Source of the DNA: Bacillota bacterium
Lineage (GTDB): Bacteria; Bacillota; Bacilli; Tumebacillales; Effusibacillaceae
Direction: 5' to 3'
DNA: 9,798 bases
Assembly (NCBI GenBank): GCA_020059765.1
Contig: JAGVBM010000006.1
Coordinates: 1 to 9,798, forward strand
The notes below the pieces were generated by a model. The model ran no database searches, was not told the DNA's origin, and saw nothing but the letters and a program-made list of their open reading frames with translations. This document shows, piece after piece, positions 1-6,064 of the stretch. A program made the translations under genes and the position numbers. Within the stretch, counting starts at the first letter, position 1; each line of letters starts with the position of its first letter.

Positions 1-1
1 C

Positions 2-823
2 GCCTTTAAGTACTTTGCGCAAAATGTGTTATCCGTAAAAGAGAGGCTGGTGCGAAAAGAGGGTCTATTGCCTGTTGATAAGGGAAGTATCGCGCACGGA
101 GTTTTGCGGAAGTTGATCGAGGAGCCGATCATTACAACAGAAGAATTGATTCACAGAACAGAGGAGTTGCTGGATGAACGATTGCAGCATTTTGCGGGTA
201 CATATGGTTTATCAAGTGCAAAGTGGCAGGGGCAGTCCCGGATCTTGAAGCGGGAACTGCTGGCGTTTGTTGCAGCAGAAGCGAACGATTTACTTCAAAC
301 AGAAGGTCGAATACAGATGGCAGAGTGGGGATTTGGTCGGGTTCACGCCGAGAAGATGGATGACACATCAAGTCCGGAACCGCTTGTCTTGACATTTGGA
401 GACCAAAAAGTTCATGTCACGGGTATCATTGACCGGGTGGACTACAGCGAAGATGGATTTTTCGTCGTTGACTACAAACTTTCATCGAGTCCGACAAATC
501 GCGATATCGAAGAGGGACGCGATTTTCAATTGGCTTTGTACTTACTGGCTTTCCACACTCTTGTTGCAGACAGCAAACAACCGCTGGGAGGCAGGTTCGT
601 TGTTCTCCGGGATCCCGGCAAAGGCGGGAGCATTCATTTTGACACTTGGGAGCAGTTTTCTGCATTTCGGGAACAGATCACACGGCAAGTTTTTGATCTT
701 ATAAAGCGTATGGAGGAAGGGGATGCAGCACCGCGACCGCGAGAAATGACGGAGTGCAAAGGATGCCCATACCGTGGTGTTTGCAGAAGAGATGAGTATG
801 TACAGAGAGGTGCAAGAGTTTGA
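2..823 (+). CDS. addB: AddB-like helicase-nuclease subunit, C-terminal nuclease domain (5' end outside window)
   Basis: AddB is the partner subunit of AddA in the ATP-dependent helicase-nuclease that processes double-strand breaks and degrades unprotected linear DNA. Only the C-terminal ~273 codons are here. The reading frame is open to the left edge (it begins AFKYFAQNVL, matching the family's CPFxYFA motif), so the GTG at 26 is internal. The base at position 1 is compatible with the expected Cys codon just outside. The RecB-type PD-(D/E)XK nuclease motifs are visible: His at 95-97 (IAHGVL), Asp at 431-433 (GIIDRVD), D-Y-K at 470-478 (VVDYK) and Q-x3-Y at 527-541. Near the end, Cys codons at 755, 764 and 782 form C-x2-C-x5-C, the spacing known for the AddB 4Fe-4S cluster. 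The stop overlaps the next gene's start by 4 bp, so the pair is translationally coupled. A related Cas4-like or other RecB-family nuclease is possible, but the addA neighbour strongly favours AddB. Confidence 0.87.
   Translation, partial: AFKYFAQNVLSVKERLVRKEGLLPVDKGSIAHGVLRKLIEEPIITTEELIHRTEELLDERLQHFAGTYGLSSAKWQGQSRILKRELLAFVAAEANDLLQTEGRIQMAEWGFGRVHAEKMDDTSSPEPLVLTFGDQKVHVTGIIDRVDYSEDGFFVVDYKLSSSPTNRDIEEGRDFQLALYLLAFHTLVADSKQPLGGRFVVLRDPGKGGSIHFDTWEQFSAFREQITRQVFDLIKRMEEGDAAPRPREMTECKGCPYRGVCRRDEYVQRGARV
804..810 (+). promoter_or_regulatory. Ribosome binding site fixing the TTG start of addA
   Basis: AGAGAGG lies 9 bases before TTG 820 and inside the end of the upstream coding sequence. 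It supports the non-ATG start that overlaps the addB stop (TTGA, 820-823). The protein then begins MRNLTELQRLAVEA, the normal short lead-in before a UvrD-type Walker A motif. Confidence 0.6.
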
Positions 824-3800
824 GAAATCTAACAGAATTACAACGTTTGGCGGTTGAAGCAAAAGGGCCGCGAATCCTTGTGACGGCAGGAGCAGGTTCC
901 GGCAAAACAGGGGTATTGGCAGAACGAATTTGCCATTTGGTACATGAGCGGGGAGTTTCGGCCAATAAGATTTTGGCATTAACCTTCACAGATCAAGCCG
1001 CTCGAGAGATGAAACAACGAGTCGAACAAAAGCTGGGTCAAACGGATGCTGCGATGCTTACGTTTCACCGCTTTTGCGGCAGAATTGTCAGGGAAAATCC
1101 GTTGTTGGCAGATGTGGATCCTGCTTTTACATTAATCGACGAAGCCACGGGACGCGCAATATTACAAGATTTAGCCAATCACCTCATCTACGATGTGGCA
1201 TTGTCTGACGCACTGCGATGGATGGAAACCTGTGGTCTGAATGAATCAGTAGAATTGCTCCTTTCTCTTTATGGACATTGGCGGGAACGGCCATTAGATA
1301 TTGGCTTCTTACGCGAGAAAACGGAAAACGCGATTACTTCGTCCCGTAAAGCAGAATGGGAAAAGGTAAAGAGCCTTCTCCATCAATTGAATGCTTTGTA
1401 TCAATCGGGCAGGTTGACTGCGAAAGGAACGGTGGATCGTTTACGAGCGATCTCGTCGGCGTGGGAGCAATTTCCTCAGAATGATTGGAACTTGGCTGCT
1501 TCAAACGAGGCATCTGCACACCAAGAGGCGGAAAGGGCTTTGCAAACGATTTTTTCTCAGGTTACAAGGAATGTGGCGAAAGAAGTAAAGCCTTATTTTG
1601 AACAATTGACGGTTTGGAAGAAGGAGCAGCTTTGGAAAGAGTTTATGAAGGATCAAACAGGCGGAACTCGTCTGGAACTCCTCATGCTGTTGGAACAGTT
1701 GGATTCCGCCTATCGCCAAGTGAAAGAGGAGCAGGGGTGGTGCGACTTTGCAGATTTGCAAAGAAAAGCGCATCATGTCCTGCAGCATGTTCCTGAAATA
1801 CGCACCAAATACGGCAAACAATTCCGTCATATCTTAGTCGACGAATTTCAGGATACGAGTCCCATTCAACAGTCGATATTGGATTTGTTGGAAATGGGAG
1901 GAGATGGTGAGACTTCTCTGTTCATGGTTGGAGATGCAAGGCAATCAATTTATCGGTTTCGCGGAGCGGACGTCAAAGGCTTTGAACAGATGCGCAAGCA
2001 GTTGGGAGAATCTGAGGCGTTTATCGAACTTCGCGAAAACTTCCGTTCTAGTGCCTCATTGGTTGCTTTTGTATCCGACCTGACGAAGACATTGTTTGGC
2101 GATGAGGGGGCGGTACCCGGAATTCCTTCATCTGCAGAAGAAGAACCGACAGTTGAACTTCTCGTTCCAATGCTCAGCGATGAGCAGGATCAACGTGAAA
2201 TGGAAGCGGACTTGATAACGAAGCGGATACTCGAAATAGGTCCTGCCATGTGGGGAGATATTGCGATTCTCTTGCAAACACGAACCCATCTTGCAAAATA
2301 TCGCAAAGCGTTGGAAAGTCGCGGAATTCCGTATACGGTGTATGCGGGCAGCGGCTACTGGGAGCGTCAAGAAGTGCAGGATTTATATCATCTTTTGCGT
2401 CTGATTGAGAATCCGGGGGATGATCTTGCCATATTGGGATATTTGCGAGGGCCGTTGGTCGGCATGACGGATGACGGGCTGTGGCGGTTGGCCGCAAATG
2501 GCGGACTGACAAAAGGGTTTCTGAATTCTGTCAGGGACGAAGGTGTTAGCCTATCAAAGGAAGACAATCTTCGATTGACAAAAGCTCACGATCTCCTTGT
2601 AAGGTTGCGAACCCGTTATGACAAAATGGGGTTGGCTGATTGGATTTACCTGGTTCTTTATGAAGACGGGATAGCCGAAAGACTGGGCGGGACGAACTTT
2701 GACAGAATAGTGCGCATGGCGGATGAATCCGAAAAACGAGGCGAAATTCATTTGTCCGATCTGTTGTCATGGTGGGAACGGTTGATCGAACAAGATGAAA
2801 AGGATGGGGAGGCAGCGTATCACCATGCAAAAGGGGTGGTTCGGATCATGACAATTCATGCGGCGAAAGGGCTTCAGTTTCCTATCGTCTTTGTGCCGGA
2901 TCTTACTCATCGGTTTACAATGGGGGTTGGCAGGCTCCATATGAGTGATACTTTGGGATTGACCTTGAAGTATTACGATGAGATTGAAAAATCATGGTTT
3001 CCTTCTTTGAGTTATGCAAAAGCGGTCGAGGAAGAAAAAACTGCGATGGTCTCCGAACAGATGCGTTTGTTCTACGTGGCTGTAACAAGAGCGCAGGAAC
3101 GGTTGATTCTCTCCGGAGCAGCTGCCGCTTTTACGGAAAAGGAGTCTCTGGAGGAATGTTCCAACTGTTTTGACTGGCTGCCGTTTCTGATTCCGGATTT
3201 ACGGGAGCGTGGTCTAGGCCAAGGAATGATTGAGAGACAAGCATGGAAACTGTGGGTTCGGAACGAAGTTCCGGTGGTACCAAGAATTCGGTCTGCGGAA
3301 GGACTCGAAAATAACAGTGTGATGGATGCACTAGCAAATCGGGAGGACGCGGCTGAGCAAACAAACTCTATCACCCGATCTGAAAAATTGTCCCCTGTCC
3401 TAGAAATGGCTCCCACTTCCCGGATGTGGAGTGTTACTGAATGGGTGGACTTATTGGCGGAGGGGGTATCCGACTCTTCTGCTTCTCGCGGAATTCCTTT
3501 GATTGCAAGTACTCGTCTAAATCTGGAAGGGCACGAATGGGGACACGTGCTTCATTCTGTATTGGAACATGTGAGATACGAGGATGATCTGGATACCATT
3601 CGCACGCGACACCTGAAGGCAGCCTTGGCTTCTGCGGGAATTTCCAGTTCAAGTCTGATTGAACATGCTTGGGAGCGACTGGGGAGCGATATCGAAAGGT
3701 ATCTTCAGAGCGATATTCATCATGAGTGTCGAAATGCCCAGGTTGTTTACTGTGAACTTCCATTTGCGATTCGGTTGTTTGAGGGGAATTATTTCCTGTC

Positions 3801-4254
3801 TTCTGACGATGCCCGTAAGGGAGAACTTTATGGTGTTCTGCGAAATACGGAACAGTTGAAGGAGCACTTAAAGGAAGGCATGAACGAGGGAATCGGTAGA
3901 GAATCTGGATTGCTGATGAACGGGGTCATCGATAAAATATGGCTGAGGGCTGATGGAGGTGCGACCGTAGTTGATTTTAAAACGCACAGATGCCGAAGCA
4001 ACAAGGAAGTTCAACAATTGATCCAGCGATATACGCCTCAAGTTCAGTTGTACGTGCATGTCGTAGAGAAACTATTGGGATGGAACGTAGACCGAGCAGG
4101 ATTGTATTTGACAACTGCGGGAGCTTTTGTTGAAGTACCCTATAACCAAGTAGCAAGGGAGAATTTGTTGGAGAGAATGTACCGGATTTGGCGTCAAGAA
4201 GCCGGTGAGGGGAAAGCGCAAAATAGTCTGAAAATTAATGCAGTTCGAAACTAG
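820..4254 (+). CDS. addA: AddA-like ATP-dependent helicase/exonuclease (UvrD helicase + RecB nuclease)
   Basis: AddA is the 3'-5' superfamily 1 motor and second nuclease of AddAB, acting on double-stranded DNA ends for recombination, repair and destruction of foreign linear DNA. The 1144-residue protein carries all helicase motifs: Walker A AGAGSGKT (K29), DEFQD 341-345, GDARQSIYRFRG from 371, LRENFRS from 404, TIHAAKGLQF 678-687 and VAVTRAQERL near 753-762. Residues ~895-1144 form a RecB-type nuclease with H912 (HVLHSVL), D1038 (GVID), D1052 and K1054 (VDFKT) and QxQLY (1074-1078), so both activities should be intact. It is somewhat shorter than the ~1230 residues of Bacillus AddA. It is coupled by overlap to the upstream addB-like gene. 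Unusually, it is followed by a small-ORF region and CRISPR genes. Another UvrD-nuclease fusion is possible but less likely given the pair. Confidence 0.93.
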   Translation: MRNLTELQRLAVEAKGPRILVTAGAGSGKTGVLAERICHLVHERGVSANKILALTFTDQAAREMKQRVEQKLGQTDAAMLTFHRFCGRIVRENPLLADVDPAFTLIDEATGRAILQDLANHLIYDVALSDALRWMETCGLNESVELLLSLYGHWRERPLDIGFLREKTENAITSSRKAEWEKVKSLLHQLNALYQSGRLTAKGTVDRLRAISSAWEQFPQNDWNLAASNEASAHQEAERALQTIFSQVTRNVAKEVKPYFEQLTVWKKEQLWKEFMKDQTGGTRLELLMLLEQLDSAYRQVKEEQGWCDFADLQRKAHHVLQHVPEIRTKYGKQFRHILVDEFQDTSPIQQSILDLLEMGGDGETSLFMVGDARQSIYRFRGADVKGFEQMRKQLGESEAFIELRENFRSSASLVAFVSDLTKTLFGDEGAVPGIPSSAEEEPTVELLVPMLSDEQDQREMEADLITKRILEIGPAMWGDIAILLQTRTHLAKYRKALESRGIPYTVYAGSGYWERQEVQDLYHLLRLIENPGDDLAILGYLRGPLVGMTDDGLWRLAANGGLTKGFLNSVRDEGVSLSKEDNLRLTKAHDLLVRLRTRYDKMGLADWIYLVLYEDGIAERLGGTNFDRIVRMADESEKRGEIHLSDLLSWWERLIEQDEKDGEAAYHHAKGVVRIMTIHAAKGLQFPIVFVPDLTHRFTMGVGRLHMSDTLGLTLKYYDEIEKSWFPSLSYAKAVEEEKTAMVSEQMRLFYVAVTRAQERLILSGAAAAFTEKESLEECSNCFDWLPFLIPDLRERGLGQGMIERQAWKLWVRNEVPVVPRIRSAEGLENNSVMDALANREDAAEQTNSITRSEKLSPVLEMAPTSRMWSVTEWVDLLAEGVSDSSASRGIPLIASTRLNLEGHEWGHVLHSVLEHVRYEDDLDTIRTRHLKAALASAGISSSSLIEHAWERLGSDIERYLQSDIHHECRNAQVVYCELPFAIRLFEGNYFLSSDDARKGELYGVLRNTEQLKEHLKEGMNEGIGRESGLLMNGVIDKIWLRADGGATVVDFKTHRCRSNKEVQQLIQRYTPQVQLYVHVVEKLLGWNVDRAGLYLTTAGAFVEVPYNQVARENLLERMYRIWRQEAGEGKAQNSLKINAVRN

Positions 4255-4261
4255 AATAATA

Positions 4262-4270
4262 TGGTATATT
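4262..4270 (+). promoter_or_regulatory. Extended -10 promoter for the small-ORF transcript
   Basis: TGG-TATATT is an extended -10 element (TGn-TATAAT type) starting 8 bases after the addA stop. No good -35 is visible (TTCGAA at 4244-4249, 15 bp away, is poor), which extended -10 promoters tolerate. The predicted transcript start, about 4277-4278, coincides with the first base of a stem-loop, so the mRNA would begin with a 5'-terminal hairpin, a common stabilising feature of type I toxin mRNAs. Confidence 0.5.
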
Positions 4271-4277
4271 GTTTCTT

Positions 4278-4320
4278 GAGGGTGTGATAACACTCTCCAC
4301 TCCCAAGTGAAAGGGGGTGG
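4278..4320 (+). promoter_or_regulatory. Structured 5' leader that can sequester the ribosome binding site
   Basis: Two adjacent stem-loops are visible. The first pairs GAGGGTGT (4278-4285) with ACACTCTC (4290-4297) around a GATA loop: 8 bp including one G-U. The second pairs CCACTCCC (4297-4304) with GGGGGTGG (4313-4320) around an 8-base loop: 8 bp including one G-U. The 3' arm of the second stem is the ribosome binding site of the following ORF (AAAGGGGGTGG, 5 bases before ATG 4326). Translation would therefore need leader opening or processing, as seen for known type I toxin mRNAs. The pairing is read directly from the sequence; its function is inferred. Confidence 0.55.
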
Positions 4321-4325
4321 TACGG

Positions 4326-4406
4326 ATGGAGTGGATCTTGCTTATTACGGCGGTTATCAACCTGATCACGGCGTTGATCAACCACCGGAAAAGCAAGAGA
4401 CCCTGA
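4326..4406 (+). CDS. 26-residue hydrophobic peptide, candidate type I toxin
   Basis: A short ORF (ATG to TGA, 26 codons) with a strong GGGGGTGG ribosome binding site 5 bases upstream. The product is one membrane segment (residues 3-18, WILLITAVINLITALI) followed by a basic tail (NHRKSKRP). Size, single hydrophobic helix and charged C-terminus match the pattern of Fst/Ldr-type and Bacillus type I toxins, which insert in the membrane; I recognise no specific named family. Its mRNA is highly structured: besides the leader, GGTTATCAAC (4352-4361) pairs with 4373-4383 within the ORF (one bulge), and the stop codon lies in the stem 4397-4429. A convergent antisense RNA is predicted to overlap its last codons. 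Toxicity is inference. The ORF is too short for standard gene finders. Confidence 0.6.
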   Translation: MEWILLITAVINLITALINHRKSKRP

Positions 4407-4429
4407 ACCGGTTGCTCGGTCAGAGTCTC
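4387..4429 (-). terminator. Rho-independent terminator of the antisense RNA
   Basis: Read on the minus strand, the stem GAGAC-CTGA-CCG type pairing (4425-4429 with 4397-4401; 4420-4423 with 4403-4406; 4417-4419 with 4408-4410) has about 12 bp, one mismatch, one bulge and a 6-base loop. It is followed directly by TTGCTTTT (4396-4389). The U-tract exists only on the minus strand; the + strand continues AACCAACACG, so this terminates leftward transcription. Confidence 0.6.
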
Positions 4430-4478
4430 AACCAACACGTAGGTGAGAGGGCGAAAGCCCTCCCCTATACTCCATCTT
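4389..4478 (-). ncRNA. Predicted ~90-nt antisense RNA, candidate type I antitoxin
   Basis: This RNA is predicted from a near-consensus minus-strand promoter at 4485-4513, an A at the expected start site (4478, six bases after the -10), and an intrinsic terminator ending near 4389. It contains two stem-loops: GAGGGC/GCCCTC (4462-4447, four-base loop) and the terminator stem. It overlaps the last five codons, stop and 3' region of the 26-codon ORF on the opposite strand, so it would form a perfect duplex with that mRNA. This is the 3'-overlapping convergent layout of Bacillus modules such as txpA/RatA and bsrG/SR4. By that analogy it would block translation or trigger RNase III decay of the toxin mRNA. 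The promoter and terminator are seen in the sequence; the antitoxin role is inferred. Confidence 0.55.
4447..4462. other. GNRA-tetraloop hairpin in the overlap of the two convergent RNAs
   Basis: On the + strand GAGGGC-GAAA-GCCCTC forms a perfect 6-bp stem with a GAAA loop; on the minus strand the loop is TTTC. It is not followed by a T-tract in either direction, so it is not a terminator. It lies in the region shared by the predicted toxin mRNA and antisense RNA, where exposed loops could start pairing. Confidence 0.5.
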
Positions 4479-4484
4479 ATGTCT

Positions 4485-4513
4485 ATCATACCCTCGTTAT
4501 TCACGTATGTCAA
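4485..4513 (-). promoter_or_regulatory. Near-consensus SigA promoter for the antisense RNA
   Basis: On the minus strand the -35 box is TTGACA (4513-4508, 6/6), the spacer is exactly 17 bp (4507-4491) and the -10 box is TATGAT (4490-4485, 5/6). It is the best promoter in the window and fires leftward, toward the first 26-codon ORF. Its -35 lies immediately upstream of the ribosome binding site of the second 26-codon ORF on the other strand. Confidence 0.75.
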
Positions 4514-4528
4514 AGGGAGGAGTTCTGC

Positions 4529-4609
4529 GTGCAAACTGTCACTTTCTTCATAAGCATTGCAGCATTGATCATATCTCTGTGGGCGCTCGTTAGGGCTGTA
4601 CGCAAATAA
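4529..4609 (+). CDS. Second 26-residue hydrophobic peptide
   Basis: GTG start at 4529 with a near-perfect ribosome binding site AGGGAGGAG (4514-4522) 6 bases upstream; the stop is TAA 4607-4609. The 26-residue product has one membrane segment (residues 4-21, VTFFISIAALIISLWALV) and a basic end (RAVRK). It has the same length and plan as the peptide encoded at 4326 but no obvious residue identity. An in-frame extension back to 4307 exists, but that part is low-complexity-like, overlaps the first ORF in another frame and lacks its own start signal. No promoter of its own is clear (TATACT at 4466-4471 has a poor -35), so read-through from the upstream small-ORF promoter is possible. It could be a second toxin-like peptide or a small membrane partner; function unknown. 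Confidence 0.5.
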   Translation: MQTVTFFISIAALIISLWALVRAVRK

Positions 4610-4658
4610 CTTAGCATGGGGACCCGATTTTCAAGGGGACTTTTGGGAGGAAACTAAC

Positions 4659-5618
4659 GTGTTTGAAGAGTTGAGAGTTGCCAGGTACCGGTTTACCTTA
4701 CAGGCCGGGGAACAGGGATTGGAGTTGCCTGCTTTTAAAACAGCTGCATTACGTGGTGGATTCGGCCAGGTTTTTAAATCCTTGGTATGTACACACCCCG
4801 CTTTAGAATGTGAGGGTTGTCCTAGCAAAAATATATGTGCTTTTCCGTATATTTTCCTGACACGACCCGATGAAAATGCAGCAATTCAACGAAAATTTGA
4901 GGGGGTTCCCCGGCCGTATATTTTGCGGGAAAACACGGACTCAAAAACACGATACAAATCAGGTGAAACATTTTCATTTGAATTATTGTTAATGGGAGAA
5001 GCTATCAAATATTTCCCATATTTTGTCTATACTTTTGATCGTCTGGCGGAAAGCGGAATCGGACTCGGAAGAAACCGTGTAAAATTATTGAGTGTCGAAG
5101 GTTTGGAAATGCAATCAAACCTTTCGTACGTACTTTTTGATGGGAAAACGAGACGGTTATCCAATAAGTTGGTCACATATACGGGCAGAGCATTATCTGA
5201 AAAGATACAAATGGTGGATTCGGAACAAGTAACCATTCATTTTGAAACCCCTTTTCGCACAAAGTGGCAAGGCCACTTCACTAATAAGGCGGATTTTCAT
5301 ATTGTCTTTCGTTCTTTGATGAGACGGCTAATCAGTATTCTTTACTTTCATCATGGTGTCAATTTGAATGCTGATTTTGCCGATTTGGTGAAGAAGGCGG
5401 AAATTGTGCAAACCGTTTTGCAAGATACACAGTGGATTGATTTAGAAAGATATTCCACACGCCAGGACTCCAAAATGGCAGTTGGTGGATTCGTTGGATC
5501 GGCAGTTTATAGAGGAGATCTAAAACCATTCGTACCGTTTCTTTTAGCGAGTGAACTTGTCCATGCCTCAAAACAGGCAGTATTTGGACTAGGGCAAATC
5601 AGGTGTGTTTGGTGGTGA
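4659..5618 (+). CDS. cas6: Cas6, CRISPR pre-crRNA processing endoribonuclease (RAMP family)
   Basis: Cas6 cuts the CRISPR precursor transcript within each repeat to release crRNAs. The 319-residue protein fits the Cas6 family with an N-terminal cysteine motif: LRGGFGQVF (31-39) followed by C44-x6-C51-x2-C54-x5-C60 and FPYIF, a likely metal-binding feature of this branch. At the C-terminus, GGFVGSAVYRGDL and HASKQAVFGLGQIR (H302, GLG 310-312) form the RAMP glycine-rich loop typical of Cas6; which residue is the catalytic acid/base cannot be settled by eye. The start is GTG 4659 with GGGAGG (4645-4650) 8 bases upstream. The gene stands alone: it is separated from the other CRISPR-type genes by a 468-bp gap, and no repeat array is visible in the window. 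Confidence 0.92.
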   Translation: MFEELRVARYRFTLQAGEQGLELPAFKTAALRGGFGQVFKSLVCTHPALECEGCPSKNICAFPYIFLTRPDENAAIQRKFEGVPRPYILRENTDSKTRYKSGETFSFELLLMGEAIKYFPYFVYTFDRLAESGIGLGRNRVKLLSVEGLEMQSNLSYVLFDGKTRRLSNKLVTYTGRALSEKIQMVDSEQVTIHFETPFRTKWQGHFTNKADFHIVFRSLMRRLISILYFHHGVNLNADFADLVKKAEIVQTVLQDTQWIDLERYSTRQDSKMAVGGFVGSAVYRGDLKPFVPFLLASELVHASKQAVFGLGQIRCVWW

Positions 5619-5812
5619 GTACATTGATATCGAATAGTGAACCGGGGATACCTATAATATAAAAAAGCAATAGAATTAATTATGCACGTATCCCTTCGAA
5701 GATTCCTGAATAAGAATTAAAGGGGAGGAGAAGAGAGGGCGGAGATATTTGAGTTCAAATATAAGAGTTTTTTATTTGAAGTTAGGCCCATTTGCATTGC
5801 TTTTAATCTGGC

Positions 5813-5846
5813 GATAAAGAAAGGTCCCCCGACGAACGGAAGACCT
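5813..5846 (-). terminator. Predicted intrinsic terminator of the minus-strand small RNA
   Basis: On the minus strand AGGTCTTCCG (5846-5837) pairs with CGGGGGACCT (5831-5822) around a 5-base loop: 10 bp, two of them U-G. It is followed by TTCTTTAT (5821-5814). On the + strand the two wobble pairs become C-A mismatches and there is no T-tract, so the signal is strand-specific. Confidence 0.5.
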
Positions 5847-5876
5847 ACAAAAGGTAGTGGTAGAGCACTACCCACT
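5813..5876 (-). ncRNA. Predicted ~64-nt small RNA between cas6 and the WYL gene
   Basis: The RNA would begin at an A (5876) six bases after a minus-strand extended -10 box and end at a terminator near 5813. It has two stem-loops: GGTAGTG/CACTACC (5872-5853, 6-base loop, followed by TTTT) and the terminator stem (5846-5822). The first arm can also pair as GGTAG/CTACC with a TGCT loop, so two folds compete. There is no start codon inside. Position and size would suit a regulatory RNA of the CRISPR locus or an antisense RNA to a + strand transcript; its function is unknown. I recognise no known RNA family. Confidence 0.4.
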
Positions 5877-5882
5877 AAGAAG

Positions 5883-5891
5883 ATTATAGCA
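5883..5891 (-). promoter_or_regulatory. Extended -10 promoter, minus strand
   Basis: Minus-strand TGC-TATAAT (5891-5883) is a perfect extended -10 element. No consensus -35 is found at 16-18 bp, which is acceptable for this class. The start site is predicted at 5876. Confidence 0.45.
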
Positions 5892-6036
5892 TGATAATCG
5901 ATAGTAATGAGCAATTGAATTAAATCAGAAATACCTCCTCCCCTAATAACTAAATAGTTTTTCATTTAAAAAGACTCGTTCTGAGGGCTGAAAAATAATT
6001 TGAAACAGCATATTTGTTGACCCGTTTTTAGGGGAT

Positions 6037-6064
6037 TTGGAAGGGAAAACCATTGAAATATAGA
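6037..6064 (+). promoter_or_regulatory. Weak candidate promoter of the WYL regulator gene
   Basis: TTGGAA (6037-6042), a 16-bp spacer and TATAGA (6059-6064) give a modest SigA match and a short leader before the ribosome binding site GAGGTG (6075-6080), which is 6 bases ahead of ATG 6087. Immediately upstream is GACCCG-TTTTT-AGGGGA (6019-6035), a motif that also occurs in front of cas6. Confidence 0.3.

Noticed and set aside
26..28. GTG as the start of the first gene
   Set aside because: The frame is open to the left edge and already shows the conserved FKYFA nuclease motif before this codon, so the gene begins outside the window.
820..4254. RecB of RecBCD, or another UvrD-type defence helicase
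   Set aside because: The overlapping upstream gene has the AddB C-x2-C-x5-C iron-sulfur motif plus its own nuclease domain, which RecC lacks, so the AddAB assignment fits better.
4397..4429. The strong hairpin as a + strand terminator for the small-ORF mRNA
   Set aside because: The + strand continues AACCAACACG with no T-tract; only the minus strand has TTGCTTTT after the stem.
4235..4534. A 99-residue minus-strand ORF opposite the small ORFs
   Set aside because: Incidental open frame; it starts upstream of the predicted antisense transcript start, and its composition does not look like a protein.
4307..4609. A 100-residue + strand ORF across the small-ORF region
   Set aside because: Its first ~74 codons are low-quality sequence overlapping the 26-codon ORF in another frame and lie over the antisense RNA promoter. 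Only the last 26 codons, from GTG 4529 with a strong ribosome binding site, look like a real gene.
5749..5817. 22-residue + strand ORF opposite the end of the minus-strand small RNA, as a second toxin
   Set aside because: The arrangement mirrors the first module, but the start is TTG with a mediocre ribosome binding site, the product is only partly hydrophobic, and no + strand promoter with a -35 is evident.
5717..5965. An 82-residue minus-strand ORF with a hydrophobic stretch
   Set aside because: Its ATG (5965-5963) has no ribosome binding site, the strong AGGGGAGGAGGT inside it is not followed by a usable start codon, and the middle is occupied by a promoter and two RNA hairpins. Sequence resembles no family I know.
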